From Ulva prolifera (lineage: Eukaryota; Chlorophyta; Ulvophyceae; Ulvales; Ulvaceae), in assembly GCA_023078555.1 (NCBI GenBank), contig CM041196.1, positions 7,513,985-7,577,984 on the forward strand: a DNA stretch of 64,000 nucleotides, read 5' to 3'. Shown piece by piece: positions 9,770 to 19,300 of the stretch. Below the pieces are notes generated by a model. That model was not told where the DNA came from. It searched no databases and worked only from the letters and a program-made list of their open reading frames with translations. The position numbers and the translations under genes were made by a program. Position 1 is the stretch's first letter. Every line of letters begins with the position of its first letter.

Positions 9770-12640
9770 ACTGGTGCGGTGCACGCCGCTCGCGGCGTTG
9801 CTGCCGGCGGCCTCGACGCCGTTCCACGTCGCACCCGCGGCAACGAGAAGGCCTACATCCCCAGCATGGACCAGGAGGTGCGCCGCGCCGGCCGCAAGCA
9901 TGCCGCCACTGTCTCGATTGCGAATCTGCGAGCTCCCTAGCGGTTTGTGACGATAGAGATATCCACAGTGTATGAGCACATCCGGGCTGCCGGCACGGCC
10001 TCCACGGCCGCATTCACGGAGATTCACCGCTTCGTGAACGCGGCCCTCGCCGGCCGGCTGCCACACCTCCCGAGCTTGCTGGACTGCCGCCTCCTCCCGC
10101 AGGAGAAGCCACAGGGAGGCGTCCGCCCTATCGCCATTGCAGAGACGTGGCAGCGCCTGGTAAGCCTGTGCGCCATGACCCTGTGCAGTGGCCTAGGTGC
10201 CTCCCTCGCGCCGCTGCAGGTGGGGGTCGGGGTGCCAGGGGGCGCGCAGAACCTGGGCCATGCTGCGCGCGCCGTGCTGCAAGCGTGGGACGATGTCGTG
10301 CTTGTGCAGCTGGACTGGAAGAATGCATTCAACATGATGTCCCGTGCAGCCATCTTGGAGGCCGTTGCGTCTCACAAGCATGCGCTGCTGCCCTTCGCCA
10401 CCATGCTTTACAGGTTCCCCGCAAATCTCTACATCGACGGCGCACCGCCCGGCACCGCTGCGATCACGTCGCAGCGCGGCGTGCGTCAAGGCGACCCCAT
10501 CAGCCCGCTGCTCTTCGCCCTGACCCTCCAGGGCCCCCTCCAGGCAGTGCAGGCCCAGCACCAGCCACCCGAGAGGGAGGTCACGGCCGCCCTCATGGCG
10601 TATCATGACGACTGCACCATCGCCGGGCAGCGCGTGGACGCCGCCGCCGCATTCCGTGCGCTGGTCTCGGCAGCAGAGCCCCTCGGGCTGGAGCCCCAGC
10701 TGCACAAGTGCACGGCCTACTCGCGCGACCCCCAGCATGCGGGATCCGTCGCGGCCGCGCTCGGCATAACGCATGCCACGGAGGGCACCGTCATCACCGG
10801 CACGCCCATCGGCACCCCGGCGTTCGAGTCGGCGCACGCGGAAGCGACGGCCGACAAGGTGTGCGCCACCATCGAGAAGATGATGAGCCTGCCCCTGAAA
10901 GCGCAACACCAGTTCTTGCTGCTCACGATGTCCTGCCAACGCCGTATGCTGCACTACGCCAGGGCGGTGCCGTGGGCGCACATTTCCGATCACATGCGCC
11001 GGACGGAGGCGTCTGTCCTGGCTGCGGTGAATGTAATCATGCGCGTCCCGCGGGACGACCTTCGTGCGGCCGCACAAGCCGTCCTTCCAGCGCGCCTTGG
11101 AGGCCTGGGCATCATGTCCACGCCGCCGGAGGTCGCGGACGGAGCGTACCTCGCTGCAGCTGCGGTGAGCCAAAAGGCATTCGCAGGAGGCCCCGAGTGC
11201 ATGCAGCCGTACCGGGGGCCGCACGGGCAACACTTGCAGGAAACCTGGCAGGCCCTCAACGTCGCTCAGCAGCTCCATCCGGAGCTGCCCGGGCCGGCGA
11301 GCGGCGACACCATCGCCAAGGTGTTACCTGGTATGCAGCAGCGTATCACTAAGGTGGTTGCCCTGCGCCGCCGGGCGGCTCTGCTTGCCAGCCATGACGT
11401 CGCCACGCTCGAGGGTGCATGCAACTTGGCACGGCTTCGCAGCTGTGCTTGCCGTGCAGCCACCCTTTGGTCGAGCACCCCGCCTCTCTCCCAGGCGCTG
11501 CGCATGACTGACATTGAGTTTATGCTGAGCATCAGGTATCTCCTGGGCATGTCCCCAGCCCCTCCCAATGCGGTCGGCTCGCGCTGCGAATGTGGCACAT
11601 TCGTACAGCCGCATGATCTCGACCACGCGATGAATTGCACACACAATGCGGGGACCTGGACTTCGCGCCACAATATCGTTGAAAAACAATGGCGCGAGAT
11701 CGGGTCCCACGCGTGTGTGGCATCCACGCGCATCCCGCGCACAGCGCCGTTCGTCCGCGCGCGGCTCGCGGCCGCTCCGAGGCAGATCCATGCTGGCCAA
11801 TTGGGCCCGCCCCCCCCTGCTCCGCCCCAGCCCGCCTCCCAGGTCGCGGGCCCTTCGCGCGGGGCGACCTTGCCCGCGGAGCCGATACCTGCAGCCCCGC
11901 CGCCGCCGGTCGCACGTGCGGACGCGGCGCCGGCACCTGCGACTGCTCCGGCCGCCGACGCCGGGCACAGCGCCCAGCCGGGGCGCCACGCGCCAGACGC
12001 AGCGCAGGCTGCGGCCCTGGCGGCGGCAGCGGCGCCGGGTGGCCAGGCTCCGGCGGGGCCTGGGGAGCAGGCCGCTGCCGCGCAGGCAACGGCGCTGGCG
12101 CAGGTGTTCCGGGCAGTGGCCCAGGAGAAACTGGGGGACATCATGTTTATGCCGCCGGGTGACCCTTTGTGCATAGGAGATGTGTCGGTTGTGAACCCCT
12201 GTGCTGGTTCCTATTGCGGCCGTGCGGCCCGCGAGGACGGGGGTGCTGCGGAGACGCGGGACGTGCAGAAACGCACTGCTTATCGTTTGTACGACCCTGA
12301 TGCGTATAGTTTTGTGCCGTTATCGCATGAGACGCATGGTCGCTTGGGACGGCCTGCCATGAATCACTTGAATCGGCTGGCGGAGGTTGCGTCTCGGTGT
12401 GGAAAGGTGAACCGTGCTTTGTTTGTGACGAATGCTCTGCGCCGGTTGAGTGTGGCGTTGTGCAAGGGGAATGCTCTTGCGCTCCGTGCGGGGCTTCAAT
12501 CTTTGGCTGGCATCACCGGCCGAGCTGTGGTACGTGCTCGTGCCCGGCCTAGTGCCATGACTGCGTGAGTGGATTTGCGTGTGTATTCCTGGCAACGGCT
12601 CGCTGCCCGGCCTCTGTCCTTTGCAACTACATACTATTGC
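9770..12640 (+). mobile_element. Non-LTR retrotransposon with restriction-like endonuclease
   Basis: A second LINE class lying head to tail after the first. It is GC-rich, unlike its neighbour. The open frame is described separately. The 3' end lies near 12600-12640: bases about 12525-12630 recur, in opposite orientation, at about 51965-52085, which marks a conserved terminal segment of this family. An in-frame TAG at 9938-9940 separates a short upstream open stretch from the main one, so the copy is probably 5'-truncated or mutated. Confidence 0.7.
9947..12568 (+). CDS. Reverse transcriptase with zinc-knuckle and restriction-like endonuclease
   Basis: Open for about 870 codons. RT motifs in order: KPQGGVRPIAIAETWQRL, VGVPGGAQNL, VQLDWKNAFN, RGVRQGDPISPLLFAL and YHDDC. 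YHDD stands where YADD is usual. A candidate zinc knuckle follows at about 11580-11640 (CECG, H, then C). Next comes a long Ala/Pro linker (about 11815-12110) and then a PD-(D/E)XK-like segment: IGDVSVVNP, QKRTAY, and FVPLSHETHGRLGR. This layout is that of LINEs using a restriction-like endonuclease instead of an AP endonuclease. No ATG begins the frame: it opens after the TAG at 9938, and the first usable start codon is uncertain. It could be intact apart from its 5' end. The family assignment is from motif memory. Confidence 0.75.
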   Translation: MTIEISTVYEHIRAAGTASTAAFTEIHRFVNAALAGRLPHLPSLLDCRLLPQEKPQGGVRPIAIAETWQRLVSLCAMTLCSGLGASLAPLQVGVGVPGGAQNLGHAARAVLQAWDDVVLVQLDWKNAFNMMSRAAILEAVASHKHALLPFATMLYRFPANLYIDGAPPGTAAITSQRGVRQGDPISPLLFALTLQGPLQAVQAQHQPPEREVTAALMAYHDDCTIAGQRVDAAAAFRALVSAAEPLGLEPQLHKCTAYSRDPQHAGSVAAALGITHATEGTVITGTPIGTPAFESAHAEATADKVCATIEKMMSLPLKAQHQFLLLTMSCQRRMLHYARAVPWAHISDHMRRTEASVLAAVNVIMRVPRDDLRAAAQAVLPARLGGLGIMSTPPEVADGAYLAAAAVSQKAFAGGPECMQPYRGPHGQHLQETWQALNVAQQLHPELPGPASGDTIAKVLPGMQQRITKVVALRRRAALLASHDVATLEGACNLARLRSCACRAATLWSSTPPLSQALRMTDIEFMLSIRYLLGMSPAPPNAVGSRCECGTFVQPHDLDHAMNCTHNAGTWTSRHNIVEKQWREIGSHACVASTRIPRTAPFVRARLAAAPRQIHAGQLGPPPPAPPQPASQVAGPSRGATLPAEPIPAAPPPPVARADAAPAPATAPAADAGHSAQPGRHAPDAAQAAALAAAAAPGGQAPAGPGEQAAAAQATALAQVFRAVAQEKLGDIMFMPPGDPLCIGDVSVVNPCAGSYCGRAAREDGGAAETRDVQKRTAYRLYDPDAYSFVPLSHETHGRLGRPAMNHLNRLAEVASRCGKVNRALFVTNALRRLSVALCKGNALALRAGLQSLAGITGRAVVRARARPSAMTA

Positions 12641-13500
12641 TGGCGATGTGTTTTCCCAGTGTTTCACTTCTAAGCTCGTGTTCAAAAACATGTTCGTGCA
12701 GCTTTTACGTGTGATCCATGTACACACTTGTCTTCGTTGTACGATCAGAATGCACACTAATGCAGTCACATCGGATGCTTACCGTTGGTGAACTATGAAG
12801 AAACAGTGGCCAAGGTGTCGTGCCGATGCACTGTGCGTGTACTGTCATGGACAATCCTCTGTCATCCCTGGAGATGTAGACGAAGACCGGACGTGATGTA
12901 CATGGAGATATACGCAAGGGTCAATGCGTAGCTTTGCGCTAGCCACGTCACCATAATGCGACCATGACGGCTTCATGGTAGTCTGATCATGCGGGGGCAG
13001 CGTTCACCGATGGTTGCGCTACAGCGAAGACCTTGCAGCAGTGTCGCGCTTGCACAAGAGCAGCACCGCCTGTTGGACACGCACATTTGAATGATGCATG
13101 TGCATTCACTGCGAAGGTCGAGATGAATGTTTAATGCATTGGAGTCGCATTTGGATACTACCATATTACACGTCAGATTGCCCGAGCTGAAAGAGCAGTA
13201 CTGCACGGTGATTCACTCGCAGGCTGCGTACACGTGTTGGAACGCACGTGGAGCTGAACCAACTTGTATCAGCATCCAGATTGTATCGACTCTTGCAAAC
13301 GATAGCGACTCCAAAGTGAGCAGGTTGACGATTCAATGATGCCTCAGGCAGCCCCGACAAACGCCACCAGTCCTCCGACCACTTCGTTGGTAGCTCTACC
13401 ATATCGATCAACAAAGGTAAATCCATGAGCTGCCAAGTCCTTAAGCTTTTCGTTGCTCGAATCAGCGCCTGTCCCATTCGGTTGCTGCTGGCGTGGAAAC
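12641..13500. other. Intergenic region, nothing recognised
   Basis: About 860 bp between the second LINE and the phosphatase gene. Short ORFs only. It should contain the promoter of the downstream gene. Confidence 0.4.
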
Positions 13501-16007
13501 ATGCCTCACGAATGTTCCCTTTGCATCGAGTCGACCAAGACGATCCTGAAACTTTCGCTAAATGTATGTTATCATAGCAACGTGGTTGCTGGTGTTAGCA
13601 CGCATCCCATCGTGCAACAGAGGTTCATGTGGAATCTGTGCATGGTCGTACCCTTGTGCAGGTCATATACTTCATCAGGCATGGCAATGGATTCCACAAC
13701 AATTTACACGGTACCCTTCCTCGATCATGTCTTTTGTGATACATAGAGTAGATCGCTGATGTGCACTGCGCGGACGTGAAGACTGTACTGAAACGCACAG
13801 GTGCCATGCAGACCCGGCCCTGTACAAGAGCCACGACTATCATGACGCGCATCTGACCTCACTCGGCTGGGCTCAGGCTCATGGTGTTCAAGACCACTTT
13901 CAGAAAACATCTTTGCAGGCATGATCCGGCCCACGCAGTTGTCGACATTCCTAGCGCACGACAGGCACCTGGAAGAATGCCGCGCTAGATGGACCATCCA
14001 TCACAATGTGAACAGCGGCATTTATGTGTGCTGCAACGGACGGGCCCTGCTCACGTTGTGCAAGATGTGTTTGCAGGCACAGCTTATTGTCTCCTCACCA
14101 CTCACTCGGACATTGGAGACAACTGCAGGAGCCTTTGGCAACCATGGCATTGGACCGGAATCCGATCACCCGGCTGATGATATTTTGATGCGTACAATCC
14201 CTCACATTGATGGAAAGTGCACACAACATGCGGCTGTGGGGAAGCCTGAGGTGCCTGTCATTGCACATGAGATGTGCCGAGAAACGCTCGGAGTACATCC
14301 TTGTGATGCTAGGTTCGCGCCATAATTGTACATCTTCGGCGTGATCCCATTGGTGATGTTCCGTCATGCATGCTGCTGCACCATGGCCAGTGCCACATTG
14401 GCTACACAGACAACAACACTCACGGCATTTTTGGTCCCGTTAATTCGGAGTTGTCAATGTCCTTTCAGGATACGGCTCAGTAAATTTAAGTTGACTTTAC
14501 TTTACAACACTTGTAGAGTGTATGACAAAGATGTCGGCTGCCTGTAATTCCGCTGGTGTTGGATTTGCTCAAACGGTTCAAGTTGCAGTCTCCTTGCACC
14601 GTGTCTCCATGGCATGGATGCCGTTGTTTTCCTTGACTGTGGAACGCATGCGCTCTGGATGCGATTTTGTCTTGGTGGCTCAGGAATTGCAGTGGGACTA
14701 TGGGCTATGGTGTAGCTTGCTGCACTGGTCAGCTTTTAGTGCACTGCAATCATGTGTACTGAGCACGTGCTGGCTACTTGGTCAATGCATCAGTGTCGCA
14801 ATTTAGTGCAGGAGATCATTGCTATCAGATCTACTTGCAGGAGGAGCATATCTGAAATCAAGCATCAGTTTCCCGGTGTCGATTTCAGCTTGATTGAGAG
14901 CGATGAGGATGTATTGTGGAAAGATGATGAACGTGAGGACCATAATGTGATGCGAGTACGCTCCGACACAGTGATGATGGCTTTCCAACCACTAACACAC
15001 GAGCCTGTTCTGCCCACGCAGTCGTGAAATTGCGCGTGAATTCGGCCAAAGCTAAGTCTGATGGCCAGCTGGTCCCTGGCTGCCCTGGAATCTTGGTGCT
15101 TGAGCACGGTTCTGTGCCTGCACCATGCTTGGTGTTGCTGCCACAGTTCCTCATGATGCTGCAATAATGTTTGCTCCCAATATCTGATGGACTGTTGCGG
15201 CGTCCATGTGATTGGTTGTTGCTGTTGAGCCTGTCGGGGAGCCCTGCGCAGCATGCTGTGGTTTCTGATTATACGATGATTGGTGGTGCGACGACAATTT
15301 GTTGGCTGTCCACCTAATTCGACGCTTTGGTTGTGAGAGCGATATTTTATGGTGAAGCGGGATGCCCCGCGGTCAGGCTTCCCATAACATGATGTGGCAT
15401 GTTCTGCCGAGACGATGCCATTCACGACTCAAGGGGCATGCCATTATGTGCAATATGTAGCATGCTCTTCAGTCTGCTGTAGCCTGTACGGTTGCCACCG
15501 TTCAGTTTCGTGTACTTGCTGTGTTCCCCTGGAACGATGTTGGACCTCATCGCTCCGCCGTCACGTCGCAGAAAAAACATTCATCACCAAGATTGCTATC
15601 ATTGTGCTGCTTCTGCAGGAGAGAGGCATAAAGTTTGCAGAGTGGCTGATGGGCCGTCCCGAAAAGCAAATTGCTGTTGTGTCCCATTCAGGGTTCATAT
15701 TTTCGTTCTTCCAGAATTTTGGGCACGAATGTGACCACCAGGTTGCACAGCACATGCACAGGTGTGTCTTGCATGGCCGAACGAATCTGGTTGTGTTGAC
15801 TCTCGGTGAGCGGTAGGTTTGAATCTGCCGTGTTGTACCTTATGCAGACACTACGCAAACTGTGAGGTTCGAAGCATAATCCTGGCGGATCCTACGGGGA
15901 AGTACAGCCAAGAAAGCCTACGACATGATGATCTGCACTTTGCGGGCGGTGATGAGGGCATCGATCCCGCTTTGTCCAAGCAATTCACAAACTACAAGTC
16001 TATGTGA
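13501..16007 (+). CDS. Phosphoglycerate mutase-like histidine phosphatase
   Basis: Seven exons, all phases consistent: 13501-13563, 13662-13710, 13812-13918, 14077-14312, 14841-14955, 15619-15761 and 15848-16007, giving 290 aa. The catalytic RHG triad of the histidine phosphatase superfamily appears as YFIRHGNGFHN (His about residue 28). Then come LTSLGWAQA, VSSPLTRTLET, AHEMCRETLGVHPCDARRS and IAVVSHSGF with the second catalytic His about residue 213. The protein ends with YANCEVRSIILAD. This order matches the plant/algal 'phosphoglycerate mutase-like' group, whose substrate is usually not known. True glycolytic mutase activity should not be assumed. Intron 3 uses a GC donor (ttgcag|gcatga). 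Intron 4 contains a copy of the LINE 3' tail. There is no clear targeting peptide, so it is probably cytosolic. Confidence 0.85.
14431..14506 (+). repeat. Shared LINE 3' tail sequence, copy 2 (in an intron)
   Basis: The same core as copy 1 (ggtcccgttaattcggag, tgtcaatgtcc, ggatacggctcagtaaat), ending in ttgactttactttac. It lies in the 14313-14840 intron of the histidine-phosphatase gene, as expected for a 5'-truncated LINE or a SINE insertion. Confidence 0.8.
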
Positions 16008-16380
16008 TAGACCTGGCACATACACTTCCTGCTGTGATGGCAGCAAGCAGAAGCATGCTTGTGCGTGGAACAGACTCACTGCCCACGGCAATGGTTCCAG
16101 CTTGGGATATGATTAGCTTCAAGCACATCCAGGTTGCAATGCTGAACGACTTTCTTGCATGTTGCGCATGTACCGTTGTAGTCACTTTGGTGTTACGGGC
16201 TCTGTATGTGAGATACTGGATACTATGCATGCTCAGGGCAATATTCTCAGACTTACACACCTTCACATCTTATTTCCTCATACCACATTTATGCCTCCAT
16301 TGTCGCACATGTAAAAATATAATTTGCAAGTCGTCGGAGCAGATTCTGATCTGAATGCAAACTCATGTGCCAACTGCAGG

Positions 16381-19300
16381 CTATACGGTCAGCATTGCGC
16401 AGTCGATGCCAGCAAACCCTGGATCGCATACACACTCCCCTGTGCCCGTATCGCACAGGCCAGCACCGCTACAACTATTTGGGCAATCCAGAGGCAGACG
16501 CTGCTGGGACTGTCCTGCTGCTGACTCGGCTGCAGTGCATGTGTCAGACCTGCACACAGTGAACTTCTGGCCGGCAGACAGCCCCGTCACCTCTGGTTGG
16601 TTGTCATCGAATGCGATCGCCGGTGGCACAGTGTACTGACCTGCACGTTCAACAGGCATTGACATGTTGACCATGGCAACTTTGATGACCATGGCAATGT
16701 TGGTTAACGAAGAAGCGTAAATAGATGAAATCGAAACTCAGCCCCGATACGTGTGCTGCCGAATAAGCAAACAGCTGGCCGGCGTGTGGGCGGACCTGGG
16801 GAGGCCGCAATGGCCAGGAACGAATACTCATGCGTGCCGGGCGACAATCTGTCAAGAAAGAATGTCACGCTCTCCGGCGTCGTCTCCACACGGGGGCACG
16901 TTGGGAACCAGAAGAAGCTCGCAAACCCAAACCGTGACCTGCTCCCACTGGATGTGAAAAAGCTGAGGAAGAAGGGCAGAGGGCAGACGGCTGTATTGCC
17001 AAACTCATCTAGGTTTCGGTCGATGGGTTCCAGGCCGCCTGGGAGCAGAACGCGCACGGTCGTCTCCTGAAGGTCGTCAGGTGTGGCGACCTGGACGAGC
17101 ACATGCAGGGTGGCACCGAGCGGTGCAACCGAGAGCAGCGGCCCGGTGGGCTGGCGTGTTGTCGCATTGAGGTTGCGGATGGCGAGGTCGACTTGCAGAC
17201 CCCGGAATGCCGGAGTCGTTGGCAGCTGTGCCGGGACGAAGTTCAGCGACGCCGCCAGCGACGCCTCACCTGGACACACACACACACACACACAGTGCTG
17301 ATGCATGCCAAGCGCGAGGCAGTATGCAGACATGCTATGACTGGGTCATGCCGAATCGTGCACATATAAAGTGATAACAGCTGGCAGTTCCACATGTGCC
17401 GCCAATTATGGCAAGCAGACTGCTGCATTGCTCTGTCAAAGTGGCACAGGAAGAGCAGGGTTATGCATGAAGCGTGTTGTGGACGGCGATTGCAGCAGTG
17501 CTGTACATACAAGCTGCAGGAGTCGTGCCTGTGCCGTTGGCGACAAACGTCAGCGGAGCTGGCGGAGTGGCAAGGTCATCAAAGCTGACGCTGCTCTCAA
17601 CAACTGTGTTCTGCTGGGCGCTGAAAGTTGCCTGCAGGATCTGAGTCGGCGCAGACTGCACCACGAGGCGCAGATTGGGCAGTGTGCTGCCAGAAACATT
17701 ATCATACTCTAGCAGAGCCAACATGCTCTGCACGACGCTGCGGGACGATACGAAGTATGGCGATGTGCCCCCCTGGCGTGAAGCAATGAAATTCGCATGC
17801 TTCTCTGTCACTGATGTCCGGTTCCCTGTACAACAGCACCGCCACACTCTCTATCTGTGCAGCTAAGAACCACCAATCCATGCTGCGGATGCCAATCGCA
17901 TGTACTGCATATCTGCGAAAATTAGAAATTGACGCGATCGGTCGTTTGGAGCAATCGGTCGCCCTTGGGTCAGGTCGTGAGAGGCCCGGACAGGTTGGCA
18001 TACACATGCAATGCATCAAGACACCACTGAGCGTGCGCGTACCAGCTGCGAGCGCCGATAGGATGACAGCGGCCTGAGATGCGGTGGAGGCGGGGGTTGG
18101 TGACGAGGGGCTGGTGGCGATGTACGCAGTCCGGGCGGTGATGCGGAAGCGGTCAGTGTGCCGCGTTTGTATCGCGAGGACAACAGCCGACGCATTTGCC
18201 GGCACTCCGGGCCCGCCACCTGTCGCGGCATCGCTCAGCACCAGTGAGATGAGGCCGGTACTGAAGCTGCTGAGCTGCATGCATGGGCACTGTTCAGGTC
18301 GCAGTTGAACAGCCCACAAGGCATGCCATCTTCAGCTGCATTCACCCTCGAGGACACTGCGGTGCGGTTGAAGCTGAGTGATGCTCTCGTGAGCACAAGG
18401 GGCGGGAACGTACGTTTGGAACTTCCCGAATGAGCCGTGCCAAGCTGAGATCATCAGCGACTTGGGTGACAATGGCCGCGGTGGCACCGCCCGCACTTCC
18501 CAGGTTGGCCGACTCCAGCGCTGCTCCGAGGTCAAACATCGGGCCGCGAACTGCCCAGAGGGTGGCGACGAGGGACAACGCGCTGTACGGGAGCGAGCGC
18601 GGTAGTGCGCGTGACTCAACAGCGTCGAGGAACAGTTGGCCCTGCGCCTGTGCCAGCCAATCCACAGAGTCTGCGAAGATGGCCTGCACCCCGGCCCCAG
18701 CGCCGCAGCGGCCCTCGGCCGGCGGCGCACCAAATCGCCCTGCCCACACAAAAGCAAGCCGGCTCTGCAGCACCAAACGGGCGTAGTAGATGATCAGTCG
18801 TTGCTGTGTTGGGTCAGCACAGCCCACGGCGCATGTCAAAATACATGCTCACACGGTCTATGCAGGAGACCGCACCGCAAGGATCAAGGAGATGTTTGGC
18901 TCCTCAGGCTCTGTCCAGCCACGGAACGCCCGCACTGGATAGTACATCAGGCCAAGACGCGGGATGGCAGTCAGGCCGGTGAAGCTGTCGAGCGCATAGT
19001 CCACAGCTGCGGAGAGGGCGGTGCAGACGGTCGTGTTCTCCGCGACGCCCAGCACCTCCGCGGCGCTCTCCTGCAGCGAGAGCGGGGCGTCCAGAGCGGC
19101 GTCACCATACTGGTTGAGCACGGTGTAGAGCGCCATGACCGCCACCGGCCACGGGGCCGTCACGGGCGCCCGTGGCACAGAGCTCAGCAGCCGCTGGGTC
19201 ATTGCGAGTTGGGCTGGCAGGTTGCCGACGCCGGCCACAACAGACAACGTGCCAGTTCCTGCATGCGTCCACTCGCCCTGGTGGCCCAGGCGCAATACCA

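Noticed and set aside
10193..11278. 361-codon minus-strand open frame
   Set aside because: It is the antisense shadow of the GC-rich reverse transcriptase; composition is Arg/Gly/His-rich and has no family motif.
11266..12174. 302-codon minus-strand open frame rich in Ala/Gly
   Set aside because: Antisense of the Ala/Pro linker in the second LINE; low complexity only.
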